Assembly (NCBI GenBank): GCA_002009975.1
Contig: MTLP01000009.1
Location: forward strand, 1-64,000
Source of the DNA: Thermococcus sp. JdFR-02
Lineage (GTDB): Archaea > Methanobacteriota_B > Thermococci > Thermococcales > Thermococcaceae
Direction of reading: 5' to 3'
Length of the DNA stretch: 64,000 nucleotides
The notes beneath the pieces are model-generated. The model did no database searches and was not told the origin of the DNA. It worked only from the letters and a program-made list of their open reading frames with translations. The translations under genes and the position numbers were made by a program. Below, one piece after another: positions 45,142 to 53,481 of this stretch (its first letter is position 1; every line of letters begins with the position of its first letter).

Positions 45142-45927
45142 ATGAAAGAAAGTGTTATTGTTGTTTATGAAAGACCAGAGCTGAATGATCCAATATTTAT
45201 TGAAGGTTTGCCTGGAATTGGGTTGGTTGGAAAACTAGCTGCTGAGCATTTGATAAATGAGTTAAAAGCAAAGAAGTTTGCTGATTTATATTCTCCACAC
45301 TTCTTGCACCAAGTTTTGATTAAAAAGGACTCGACTGTTGATTTGATGAAAAATGAGTTCTACTATTGGAAAAGTCCAGATGAAGAACATAGAGACTTAA
45401 TCATAATAACTGGAGATACTCAAGTTCCTCCAACTGACAGTTATGGGCATTTTGAAGTTGTTGGAAAGATGCTTGAGTTTGTTGAGCAGTTTGGAACAAG
45501 GGAAATAATTACGATGGGTGGTTATCAAGTCCCAGAGCTTCAAGGAGAGCCGAGGGTTTTAGGTTCAGTCACGCACTTAGAGCTTAAAGAGAAATATAAG
45601 GGTTATGACATAGTCTTTAGGGAAGATGAAGGAGGAGCCATTGTAGGTGCAGCTGGCTTGTTGCTTGGAATTGGAAAGTTAAAGGGAATGAAGGGAATTT
45701 GTCTTTTAGGAGAGTCCTTAGGTTATATCGTTGATGCAAAGGCTGCAAAAGCAGTATTAAATGTCGTTGCGAAGATCCTTAATCTCGAAATTGACATGAC
45801 GGCTTTAGATGAGAGGGCAAAAGAAACTGAAGAGATTTTAAGAAAAGTCCAAGAAATGCAAAGAGCAATGCTTGAACAACAAATACCAACAGTTGAAAGG
45901 GGCGAAGAGGACAGGGGATACATTTGA
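45142..45927 (+). CDS. PAC2-family protein (proteasome-assembly-chaperone-like)
   Basis: 261 aa. The family motif FIEGLPGIGLVGKLAAEHLI lies near residue 20, with the later GGYQVPELQGEPRVLGSVTH, GAIVGAAGLLLGIGKLKG and a C-terminal helix rich in Glu/Gln. Archaeal PbaA-type relatives act as assembly chaperone-like scaffolds; the precise client is unknown. ATG 45142 follows AAGGTGAT, 4 bases after the Nop10 stop. Continues the translation operon. Confidence 0.88.
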   Translation: MKESVIVVYERPELNDPIFIEGLPGIGLVGKLAAEHLINELKAKKFADLYSPHFLHQVLIKKDSTVDLMKNEFYYWKSPDEEHRDLIIITGDTQVPPTDSYGHFEVVGKMLEFVEQFGTREIITMGGYQVPELQGEPRVLGSVTHLELKEKYKGYDIVFREDEGGAIVGAAGLLLGIGKLKGMKGICLLGESLGYIVDAKAAKAVLNVVAKILNLEIDMTALDERAKETEEILRKVQEMQRAMLEQQIPTVERGEEDRGYI

Positions 45928-45952
45928 TTCTTTCTTCTTTTTGGTGATTTTT

Positions 45953-47215
45953 ATGCACTTTGATGCCGATTTGCATATACATTCAAAATACTCCAAAGCC
46001 ACATCCCAGCTTATGAACATCCCATTAATAGCAGAGAATGCTAAGCTTAAGGGGTTAAGCATAGTTGGAACTGGTGATATTTTAAATCCAAGATGGGAAG
46101 AGGAACTTTTAAAATACGCTCAAAAGGTTGATGAAGGGACTTTTGAGTATAAAGGAGTTAGATTTCTCCTAACAACTGAAGTCGAAGATGCTAAAAGAGT
46201 TCACCATGTTCTGATTTTTCCAAATCTTCAAGCTGTCCACGAGATGAGGGAAAAGCTAAAGCACTATTCTAAGGACATTGAAACTGAAGGAAGACCACAT
46301 TTAAGCTTAAACGGTGCAGAGATTGCAGAGTTAGCAAATGATTTGGAGGTTTTAATAGGACCAAGTCATGCCTTTACGCCATGGACAGCTTTGTATAAGG
46401 AGTATGATAGCTTAAAAGAGTGTTATGGAAACGCTAAGATTCATTTCCTCGAGCTTGGTCTTTCAGCTGATTCTTATTTAGCTGATTTGATTAAGGCTCA
46501 TCATAAGCTAACATATCTCTCAAATTCCGATGCCCATTCTCCCCATCCTCATCGCTTAGGGAGGGAATTTAACCGTTTTGAGATTCAAGAGCCAACTTTT
46601 GAGGAAGTCAGAAAAGCTCTTTTAAAGCGTAGTGGAAGGAAGATAATCTTAAACGCTGGGCTTGATCCAAGATTGGGGAAGTATCATCTGACAGCTTGCT
46701 CAAGATGTTACACCAAATACAAACTTGAAGATGCTAAGCGCTTAGGCTGGAGATGTGAGAAATGTGGAGGGATAATAAAGAAAGGTGTAAAGGATAGGAT
46801 ATTAGAGCTGGCTGATACAAAAGAAAAGCCTGAGGATAGGGCTCCTTATCTTCACTTGGCACCTTTAGCAGAAATTATTGCTATGGTTCTTAACAAAGGT
46901 GTTGAAACTAAAGCCATAAAGACTATTTGGGAGAGGCTTTTGAAAGAGTTTGGGAGTGAGATTAGAGTTTTAGTTGATGTTCCAATTGAGGATATAGCTA
47001 AGACTATTGGGGAGGATATAGCTAAGGCAATTTGGGCTTTTAGGAAGGAGAAATTACTTGTTATTCCAGGCGGTGGAGGGAAGTATGGTGAAATAAAGCT
47101 TCCAGAGGAGATAAAGAAAGCTAAGCTTGAAGATTTAGAGAGTATAGAAGTTAAGCAAAGGGAAGAGTATTACAAGCCCAAGCAGAGCTCGATTTTGAGC
47201 TTTTTGAAGAGGTGA
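45953..47215 (+). CDS. endQ: Endonuclease Q (EndoQ), PHP-domain DNA repair nuclease
   Basis: 420 aa. PHP metal motifs: DADLHIHSKYSKAT at the N-terminus, TTEVEDAKRVHH, and LSNSDAHSPHPHRLGREFNRF. A zinc finger follows (ACSRCYTKYK...CEKCGG), then a helical domain and the C-terminal PCNA-binding tail QSSILSFLKR. EndoQ cleaves 5' of deaminated bases (hypoxanthine, uracil, xanthine) in Thermococcales and works with PCNA. ATG 45953 follows GGTGAT. PCNA is also encoded in the window (26818). Confidence 0.9.
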   Translation: MHFDADLHIHSKYSKATSQLMNIPLIAENAKLKGLSIVGTGDILNPRWEEELLKYAQKVDEGTFEYKGVRFLLTTEVEDAKRVHHVLIFPNLQAVHEMREKLKHYSKDIETEGRPHLSLNGAEIAELANDLEVLIGPSHAFTPWTALYKEYDSLKECYGNAKIHFLELGLSADSYLADLIKAHHKLTYLSNSDAHSPHPHRLGREFNRFEIQEPTFEEVRKALLKRSGRKIILNAGLDPRLGKYHLTACSRCYTKYKLEDAKRLGWRCEKCGGIIKKGVKDRILELADTKEKPEDRAPYLHLAPLAEIIAMVLNKGVETKAIKTIWERLLKEFGSEIRVLVDVPIEDIAKTIGEDIAKAIWAFRKEKLLVIPGGGGKYGEIKLPEEIKKAKLEDLESIEVKQREEYYKPKQSSILSFLKR

Positions 47216-47219
47216 TTAG

Positions 47220-48164
47220 ATGGAACGCGAGATAATTGGTCTTTTTATGAGGTATTTTAAAAATCAGGGAGATTTACCTCTTGGTGATGATGCCGGCGCA
47301 TTAAAGTTTGGAGATGAGTGGTTAGTTGCTACCAACGACATGCTCGTGAAAAGTACGGATGTCCCAGAAATAATGACACCAGAGCAAGTTGGCTTTAAAG
47401 TTTTTACGATGAACATTAGCGATTTAGCCGCAATGGGGGCTAAACCTATAGGCTTTCTCTTCTCGCTTGGTGTTCCAAATAAGTTTGACATGAACTATTT
47501 AAAAGGGATAGCACTGGGATTAGCTAAGGCATCTAAGTTTTATGAAACACCTATAATAAGCGCTGATACCAATGAGGCATGTGATCTGATAATTGATGGT
47601 ATAGCTCTGGGAAAAACCAAGAGAATATTAACGAGAAGTGGAGCAAATGCTGGCGACTTAGTTTGTGTTACTGGAGATATAGGAAGGGCTTTAGCTGGGC
47701 TTAAAGTGTATTTTGAAAATCTTGATGTAGGAAAAGGGACGAGAGAGGCACTCTATGAAAAACTTCTTGAACCAAAAGCTCGTATTAAAGAGGGACAAAT
47801 TTTAAGCAAGTATGCAAATGCAGCGATTGATATAAGCGACGGCATGAGCAAAGAGCTTCACTTAGTTGCAGAGATGAGCGGTGTTAAAATTTTGGTTGAT
47901 TCAGAAAAGCTGCCTATACAAGAGGAAGTCTTTGAAGTTGCTGGGCTCTTAGGTTTAGACCCAATTGAGATTGCCTTAGCATCGGGAGAAGAGTTTGAGC
48001 TCATCTTTACAATTCCTGAGGAGCACTTGGATAAGCTTAACTTTGATTTCACGGTGATTGGAAGGGTTGAAAAGGGAGAAGGAGTTTATCTAAGGAGGAA
48101 TGGAAAACTCGAGAAGATGCCGGTTTTGGGATGGGAGCATTTATCTAGATTAAACAAAAAATAA
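47220..48164 (+). CDS. thiL: Thiamine-monophosphate kinase ThiL
   Basis: 314 aa. The N-terminal DLPLGDDAGALKFGDEWLVATNDMLV, SDLAAMGAKPIGF, and the Mg-binding ISADTNEACD and DISDGMSKELH motifs are hallmarks of the PurM-like kinase family. It phosphorylates thiamine monophosphate to the diphosphate cofactor, needed for instance by the 2-oxoacid oxidoreductase. GAGGTGAT precedes ATG; 4 bases after EndoQ. Confidence 0.94.
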   Translation: MEREIIGLFMRYFKNQGDLPLGDDAGALKFGDEWLVATNDMLVKSTDVPEIMTPEQVGFKVFTMNISDLAAMGAKPIGFLFSLGVPNKFDMNYLKGIALGLAKASKFYETPIISADTNEACDLIIDGIALGKTKRILTRSGANAGDLVCVTGDIGRALAGLKVYFENLDVGKGTREALYEKLLEPKARIKEGQILSKYANAAIDISDGMSKELHLVAEMSGVKILVDSEKLPIQEEVFEVAGLLGLDPIEIALASGEEFELIFTIPEEHLDKLNFDFTVIGRVEKGEGVYLRRNGKLEKMPVLGWEHLSRLNKK

Positions 48165-48275
48165 ACATAAGTTACTTTTTGAGTTATTTGGTTATTTTAC
48201 TATACAACACTATTTTGTGTAGGTTTATTGTACTTTGAGAAATTCTTTTTTAAAATACATTAAAAAATAAATAGC

Positions 48276-48306
48276 AATACTATAATATATGGAAAAATTT
48301 ATATAG
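48276..48306 (+). promoter_or_regulatory. Promoter A of the exported-protein pair
   Basis: AATACTATAATATATGG followed by AAAAATTTATATAG. It is identical in 28 of 31 positions to promoter B (49500-49530). AAAAATTTATA is probably the TATA region, about 50 bp before the ATG. The upstream AATACTATAATA half is conserved too, suggesting a regulator site in addition to TATA. Confidence 0.55.
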
Positions 48307-48354
48307 TACCAGTTCATAATTTGAGGATGGTAGGCTTATATTTGGGGGAGCGGC

Positions 48355-49302
48355 ATGAACAAGAAAGTAAAAAATCTGGCAATATTTGCCATAGGATTAA
48401 TTTTAGGAAGCCTGCTACTTGTGGAAGGTAGTTTCTTTTTCCCTTCTAACAGGGAACCAAGGATAGTCACAGGGTACAGCATAGAGAGGGCCTCAAAAGA
48501 GTTCTATCCGCCATTAGAAGTGGAAATTATAAGAAACTTAACAGAGATTATTGATAAGAAAAGTCTTAGAATCATTTATGAGTCCTTAGATAAAAACGCT
48601 GTTCACATTGGCACATTCAAGCAGGAAAGTGAATATTTATCAATCTTTGAACTTAGTCTAAGTAAAAACGGTACACCAGACATTGCATATATTTTGTGGT
48701 TCAAGAGCAAGGATGGAATAAAGATCCTCAGGAAAGATCGCGCTCTTGTCAGGAAAATCTATGAAAGTCGGGATAAGGAAATTCTCAATACTTTAAAGAC
48801 CGACAACACAACAATTATCATCGGTAAAGAGACAGGGAGTACAGTCTATTACATTGAAATTCCAATATTTAAGATAGCTCAGACTTCGGGAAGTATAGGA
48901 ACTGAAGATCTTAGATCAACTTATGAGGAAGGGGAATATTACATAGTAACAGCTTTCACTGAGCACTACTGGTATGACAAGATCAGCGACAAGAAATATG
49001 CATGGGTGGGGGCAAAAGGCGAGTTCCATGTGATTTATGGCAGTAAAGTGTTTATGGTGAAGGATCTCTCATATGCAGGAGAATCTGGCTCATTAGTTAG
49101 TATGTGTTCATTTGATTCCCAAAAAGAAGGAGAAGGGACCTTTGATGCAACAGTTAAGGCTGATGCTCACTTCTTAGAGGTGATTTCGCCCCTTATATAC
49201 TGCATCCACGACTATGGACATCCGAGGGTGGTTGTAGATGCATGGTTAGACGTGGATCATCCAGGTGCTCAAAGTGATGGAATCGGTGTTTGTAAATGTT
49301 AA
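48355..49302 (+). CDS. Exported protein with a four-cysteine C-terminal region
   Basis: 315 aa, not recognised. The N-terminal hydrophobic segment (about 8-30, LAIFAIGLILGSLLLVEGSF) is a signal or anchor. The four cysteines (Cys251, 283, 313, 315) all lie in the last 65 residues and could form two disulfides outside the cell; the final residues read GIGVCKC. The body is soluble and mixed alpha/beta. The middle has EEGEYYIVTAFTEHYWYDK. Preceded by promoter A. A processed C-terminal peptide is a speculation, prompted by halocin-like precursors. Confidence 0.7.
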   Translation: MNKKVKNLAIFAIGLILGSLLLVEGSFFFPSNREPRIVTGYSIERASKEFYPPLEVEIIRNLTEIIDKKSLRIIYESLDKNAVHIGTFKQESEYLSIFELSLSKNGTPDIAYILWFKSKDGIKILRKDRALVRKIYESRDKEILNTLKTDNTTIIIGKETGSTVYYIEIPIFKIAQTSGSIGTEDLRSTYEEGEYYIVTAFTEHYWYDKISDKKYAWVGAKGEFHVIYGSKVFMVKDLSYAGESGSLVSMCSFDSQKEGEGTFDATVKADAHFLEVISPLIYCIHDYGHPRVVVDAWLDVDHPGAQSDGIGVCKC

Positions 49303-49499
49303 GTGTTGGATTTTCAGCTTTTCCTTTTCAATTAAAAACATTGTCTATAACCGAGGGAATATTGGTTTTAGGTAGAAACACCTAAGATAACTCTATTGAG
49401 GTATTCTTTCCATTTTGTCGAATTTGATTTACGATATATCTTATTAAACTTTAATTGATTTTCAATCCTTTGATTTTTTATAATATATTAGGGAGTAAT

Positions 49500-49530
49500 A
49501 ATACTATAATAAATAGAAAAATTTATAAAG
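49500..49530 (+). promoter_or_regulatory. Promoter B, near-identical copy of promoter A
   Basis: AATACTATAATAAATAG followed by AAAAATTTATAAAG. It differs from promoter A in only 3 of 31 positions, while sequences on either side do not match. A start near 49555 gives a short leader with GGAGGTG before ATG 49578. Confidence 0.55.
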
Positions 49531-49577
49531 AGTCTTTGAGTCATCATTTATGGGTCGTTACCTTTGGAGGTGCTACA

Positions 49578-50501
49578 ATGTGGAAGAAATTGCTAAGCTT
49601 GATGTTGGGGCTCCTTGTGTTGAGCATGACAGTAGGGATGGTAAGTGCGGCTAAGGTATCAAATGGACACAAAAATGCACTCTCCATAGAAATGCAGAAG
49701 AAAATTATAGAACAGTATTCCCGACTTAAAGCCAGTGGGAAAATAGAAGAAGCAAACAGATTGCTCTCAAAGCATGGATTTGTTAAGTTGGGAGAAGAAA
49801 AGATGCATCAAAAATTCAATAAACCCATCACCACAACACAGGAAAAGCTTAATTCTGATATCTCAATACAAAGCTGGGTCTCTGAAAGAGATTTAACTCT
49901 TGAAATAGAGTACATTGTATACCCCTCCTCTAAAACGGTGTTTATAGACTATTATTGGACGTGGGATTTAGTGGAAGATTACTGGGATCAGGGAGACGTG
50001 GATGAAATATCAATAACGAACGTGATAGGGCAGAGAATAAGTGGAGAAAGTTATTATAAAGTGATTGTTGATTTTATAGATGCATGGGGATATGAATTAG
50101 AGTGGGGAATGATACCAGGAAATCATGATGTAACCCTTGCCTATGATGTGCAAGCAGTTAACCAGAATGTGGGCACAGTAGAACATAGAATAATATTTAA
50201 AGCAGGAGATAGCATTCAAAAAGGCGTTATCCACGTAATGTACCGCATCCATGATGATGTATTTGGAGAAGGCGGAGGAATAAGTGCTCACATGATTTAC
50301 ACCCACACCTATGGCAATACTCAATTGGCAAGTACAGTTAGTGAAATTTCGGGAACTGTTGTCGGAATGCTATTTGAGAATCCAGTAACAGGGTATATAG
50401 TCTCTGGTACAGTAAAATATGCTGTCTACAACCTTATAGAAGAAGACGGAAAATGGACAAGTGAGTCTGTAGATAAATATGTCCAACTTCCGAGAGATTA
50501 A
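49578..50501 (+). CDS. Secreted protein of unknown function with signal peptide
   Basis: 307 aa. The signal peptide MWKKLLSLMLGLLVLSMTVG has a likely cleavage after VSA (about residue 24). A charged helical stretch follows (EMQKKIIEQYSRLKASGKIE, LLSKHGF). Then comes a beta-rich part with many aromatic residues (YYWTWDLVEDYWDQGDVDE) and a C-terminal Gly/Val-rich hydrophobic stretch (VSEISGTVVGMLF...VTGYIVSGTV) that could insert into membranes. No cysteines. ATG 49578 follows GGAGGTG. Not recognised; transcribed from promoter B. Confidence 0.72.
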   Translation: MWKKLLSLMLGLLVLSMTVGMVSAAKVSNGHKNALSIEMQKKIIEQYSRLKASGKIEEANRLLSKHGFVKLGEEKMHQKFNKPITTTQEKLNSDISIQSWVSERDLTLEIEYIVYPSSKTVFIDYYWTWDLVEDYWDQGDVDEISITNVIGQRISGESYYKVIVDFIDAWGYELEWGMIPGNHDVTLAYDVQAVNQNVGTVEHRIIFKAGDSIQKGVIHVMYRIHDDVFGEGGGISAHMIYTHTYGNTQLASTVSEISGTVVGMLFENPVTGYIVSGTVKYAVYNLIEEDGKWTSESVDKYVQLPRD

Positions 50502-50514
50502 AAGGGGTTAAAAA

Positions 50515-50916
50515 ATGCAGGTATTTAAACTGACTCCTAAAGAGAAGGAAAGGTTCATGAAGAATCTTCCCATTTTCTTTTTTTACTATTTGATACTCTT
50601 TGTGTTTTTCTGGTATGGACTTTCTCACAAGACTCCTGAGGAGATCAAGGGGGGACTTCCTAGGCCAACATCCATGCCGATAACTACGGTGATAGCACTC
50701 TTGATAGTCTTTTACCTGCGATGCAGAGATAATCCTAAAAAATGCATCACGGCAAAATCAGGATTCTTTGCAATTTTTGGATTATATGTGATGTATTTAA
50801 TTTCAGCCTATACAGGGAGCGTTGCTTTGCTTTTTATTATAACGCTTGTCCTAATATACATAAACACCTTAATACGTATCAAAGAAGAATTCAAGAGAAA
50901 AGAAAAACACTACTAG
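50515..50916 (+). CDS. Small membrane protein, paralogue 1
   Basis: 133 aa with four hydrophobic spans (IFFFYYLILFVFFWYGL, ITTVIALLIVFYL, FFAIFGLYVMYLI, VALLFIITLVLIYI). Its start FKLTPKEKERFMKNLP closely matches FKLTPDEEEKFFEHLP of the protein at 51388, as do the C-termini (VLIYINTLIRIKEE vs ILVYVNTLIKTKED). It follows the secreted protein by 13 bases, so they are probably co-transcribed. Immunity or assembly role is speculative. Confidence 0.7.
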   Translation: MQVFKLTPKEKERFMKNLPIFFFYYLILFVFFWYGLSHKTPEEIKGGLPRPTSMPITTVIALLIVFYLRCRDNPKKCITAKSGFFAIFGLYVMYLISAYTGSVALLFIITLVLIYINTLIRIKEEFKRKEKHY

Positions 50917-50986
50917 AAGAAGATTATGAAGACATGTATGGAACCAATGTGATGTCCCAGAGACTAAACATTGAGGAGGTTTAGCT

Positions 50987-51331
50987 ATGACAATTAAAAG
51001 GGATACTTTAAATGATTTTATTGGCTTTTCTTTTATTTATTTTCTTGTGTTCATTAGTGGATGGTATAGACTTTCTCATCCAGAAGAAATGTATTCTGCA
51101 TGGAGTATCTCATTACTCATAATGTTGATTATCTCGGTTCTTTATGAATTAACACCCTCTTCTGAAAGGCCGTACACTGGAACCAAACTGCTGGTCATTT
51201 TTGGTGTTATCTTGATGGAAGTAACTATCTATGTTATAAAGAATATTTACCTGCTCTTTGTTCTTGCAGTAATTTTCACTCATTTTTCTATCAAAATGAA
51301 AGCAAAGGAAAAGAGAAGTCAGGTATGGTAA
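50987..51331 (+). CDS. Small membrane protein, diverged member of the set
   Basis: 114 aa with about four spans (FIGFSFIYFLVFISGWYRLS, SISLLIMLIISVLYEL, LLVIFGVILMEVTIYVI, YLLFVLAVIFTHFSI). The WYRLSHPEEM segment parallels WYGLSHKTPEEI in the first paralogue, but it lacks the FKLTP N-terminus. GGAGG precedes the ATG. Function unknown. Confidence 0.65.
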   Translation: MTIKRDTLNDFIGFSFIYFLVFISGWYRLSHPEEMYSAWSISLLIMLIISVLYELTPSSERPYTGTKLLVIFGVILMEVTIYVIKNIYLLFVLAVIFTHFSIKMKAKEKRSQVW

Positions 51332-51387
51332 GATATAATGAAGCTTTAGGAATAATGTCTTAGCTGTTGCTAATGGAGGTGTAGCCT

Positions 51388-51816
51388 GTGAGGCTTTTTA
51401 AACTTACCCCTGATGAGGAGGAGAAGTTCTTTGAGCACCTTCCCCGTTTTCTCTTTTATTATTTATTCCTTTTTGTGATCTTCTGGGCTGCATTAGCTCG
51501 AAAATCAGCAGAGGAAATTAGGGAAAGAATCCTGAGTGGAGACGTTGCTCCTGACTTTTTGTACTCTACATTAATGGTTCTTTTATTACTTGCAATTACA
51601 GATGCATATCTAATGATAAAAGGGTATACTCGGTGGAATACGCCTGGAGCGGCACTTTTCATGGTTTTTGGACTTTTTATAATGCTCCTCGTGGTAATGT
51701 ATGTGGGAAGAGCTTTCATACTGTTTGTTGTAGCTCTTATTCTGGTTTACGTTAACACACTCATAAAAACAAAGGAAGACATAAAGCATTCATCAAAAGT
51801 AAAGCATCGTGGCTAA
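51388..51816 (+). CDS. Small membrane protein, paralogue 2
   Basis: 142 aa, four spans (FLFYYLFLFVIFWAALA, FLYSTLMVLLLLAITDAYL, ALFMVFGLFIMLLVVMY, FILFVVALILVYV). GTG start after GGAGGTG. Clear sequence similarity to the protein at 50515 over its full length marks a tandem duplication. A charged C-terminal tail (KTKEDIKHSSKVKHR) would be cytosolic. Confidence 0.7.
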   Translation: MRLFKLTPDEEEKFFEHLPRFLFYYLFLFVIFWAALARKSAEEIRERILSGDVAPDFLYSTLMVLLLLAITDAYLMIKGYTRWNTPGAALFMVFGLFIMLLVVMYVGRAFILFVVALILVYVNTLIKTKEDIKHSSKVKHRG

Positions 51817-51899
51817 AAATGGATCATCATGTGAGTAATTTTTTCTTATTTTTGACCACAAAAGAAAATCATAATAACCTCTTTAACCAATTCTTTTTG

Positions 51900-52568
51900 A
51901 TGCCTATGAAAAGAATAAAGTTCAAAGTCCCACTCAATCAAGAAATGTTTGTCATGTTTAAGGAGTTTCTTGAAGCTATAGAATGGGGTTATGGGGATAC
52001 CTACTTTATACTTGACGATGAAATTATTAAGATAACAGAAGTCAAGTTTAAAGAAGGTGTAAACCCAGAAGAAATTATTGAGAACCTTAGAAAGCTTGCT
52101 CATGTGAAAGAGCTGAGACTGATACCAAAAAACGATCATTACCTGCTCTATGCTAAGATTAATATTAAGAGTATCCCTTATCCAACAGAAGATGTTAAAA
52201 GAATCCTTGAGCTCCAAAAGAAAGGGCTTGTGATATTTGAAAAGGGTACTTTTGATGGGCTTTCAATTGTTCTGTTCGTAACTTGTGAAGACTCCCTCCT
52301 CAGTGAAGTGATTTCTACCCTTAAAGAGGTTTACAAAGGAAGTGTCTTGAGTGTCGAAGAGTATACACCAGAAAATACACCCCTTTCAAAGCTAAGCAAG
52401 AGACAGCGTGAAGTGCTCCTCTTAGCTTACAAGAGCGGCTATTTCGACAATCCCCGCAAAGTAACGCTTAGAGATCTTGCAGATATGCTTGGTTTAAGTG
52501 TCTCAACAGTTAAAGAGCACCTAAGGAAAGCCCAGAGAAAAATTTTAGAGGAAGCTATTGAGGGGTAA
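51900..52568 (+). CDS. Bacterio-opsin activator-type HTH regulator
   Basis: 222 aa from ATG 51900 (ATG 51906 or an upstream ATG 51819 are alternatives; no clear Shine-Dalgarno). The N-terminal ~140 residues form a sensor-like domain; the C-terminal HTH_10 domain reads LSKRQREVLLLAYKSGYFDN, then LRDLADMLGLSVSTVKEHLRKAQRKI. This is the standard Bat-type archaeal regulator architecture. It lies between the small membrane proteins and an ABC exporter and may control one or both. Confidence 0.8.
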   Translation: MPMKRIKFKVPLNQEMFVMFKEFLEAIEWGYGDTYFILDDEIIKITEVKFKEGVNPEEIIENLRKLAHVKELRLIPKNDHYLLYAKINIKSIPYPTEDVKRILELQKKGLVIFEKGTFDGLSIVLFVTCEDSLLSEVISTLKEVYKGSVLSVEEYTPENTPLSKLSKRQREVLLLAYKSGYFDNPRKVTLRDLADMLGLSVSTVKEHLRKAQRKILEEAIEG

Positions 52569-52569
52569 C

Positions 52570-52583
52570 CCGCACATATGCGG
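52570..52583 (+). terminator. Short GC hairpin after the regulator gene
   Basis: CCGCA-CATA-TGCGG, a perfect 5-bp stem starting one base after the stop of the HTH regulator and standing out in AT-rich DNA. No T-run follows directly, so its role as a terminator is uncertain; it could protect an RNA end or be a protein-binding palindrome. Confidence 0.35.
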
Positions 52584-52629
52584 CACCATCTAAAAATACT
52601 TTTCTATCTGAGTTTAATTAGGTGAAAGT

Positions 52630-53481
52630 ATGAATGTGATTGAGGTTAAAAATGTCAAAAAGTATTATGGCGATGTTAGAGGTGTTGAAAACCTAAGCTT
52701 TGAAGTTGAGGAAGGAGAAATTTACGGCTTCTTGGGTCCTAATGGTGCTGGAAAAACTACAACGGTCAAAATTTTGGTGAAGATTATCAAAGACTACAGT
52801 GGTGATGTTAAGGTTTTTGGAAAGAACTTAAGAGAATGGGGCAAAGAATATTATCAGAAAATTGGAGTTTCTTTTGAGTTTCCTGCAGTATATTCAAAGC
52901 TCACTGCACTAGAAAACCTCAAGTTCTTTGCCTCCTTTTATAAGAAGCATCTTGATCCTGTGGATGTCCTTAAGATGGTAGGTCTCGATAAGGAAGCAGA
53001 TCAACTTGTTTCAGGTTTTTCAAAGGGTATGAAGAAAAAACTAGACCTTGCGAGGGCTTTTCTCCCAGATCCAGAAATTCTCTTCCTAGATGAGCCTTTG
53101 GAAGGGCTTGATCCAGAGAGTGCAAGAAAAATTAAAGATCTGCTCCTTGAGATGCGCGAAAATGGAAAGACGATCTTTTTGACCACTCACAACATGTATG
53201 TAGCAGATGAGCTCTGTGATAGAGTAGGGTTCATAGTAGAAGGTGCGATTAGACTCGTTGATAATCCAAAGGAGCTCAAGGTTAAGATGGGCAAGAGAGT
53301 AGTTAAGGTTGAATACATTGCTAATGGTGATGTTGATATAAAAGAGTTCCCACTTGAAGGACTTGGGAGAAATGAGGAATTTCTCAACATTATTAGGAAC
53401 TATAAGATCAGAAGAATAAACACAGAGGAGCCAACCTTAGAGGAGGTATTCTTAAAGGTTACAGGGAGGAGGCTCGTGTGA
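52630..53481 (+). CDS. ABC transporter ATP-binding protein
   Basis: 283 aa. Walker A GPNGAGKTTTVKIL, Q-loop-like SFEFPAVYSKLTALENL, signature VSGFSKGMKKKLDLARA, Walker B ILFLDEPLEGLDP and the H-loop TTHNMYVADEL are all present. A C-terminal extension (about 215-283) is typical of drug/lipid ABC-2 exporters. AGGTGAAAGT precedes ATG. Its stop overlaps the permease start, so all three transporter genes are coupled. Confidence 0.95.
   Translation: MNVIEVKNVKKYYGDVRGVENLSFEVEEGEIYGFLGPNGAGKTTTVKILVKIIKDYSGDVKVFGKNLREWGKEYYQKIGVSFEFPAVYSKLTALENLKFFASFYKKHLDPVDVLKMVGLDKEADQLVSGFSKGMKKKLDLARAFLPDPEILFLDEPLEGLDPESARKIKDLLLEMRENGKTIFLTTHNMYVADELCDRVGFIVEGAIRLVDNPKELKVKMGKRVVKVEYIANGDVDIKEFPLEGLGRNEEFLNIIRNYKIRRINTEEPTLEEVFLKVTGRRLV

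Noticed and set aside
50742-50984. 80-codon frame overlapping the end of the first small membrane protein
   Set aside because: Most of it is the shifted frame of that gene; codon use and sequence do not look protein-like except by chance at the end.
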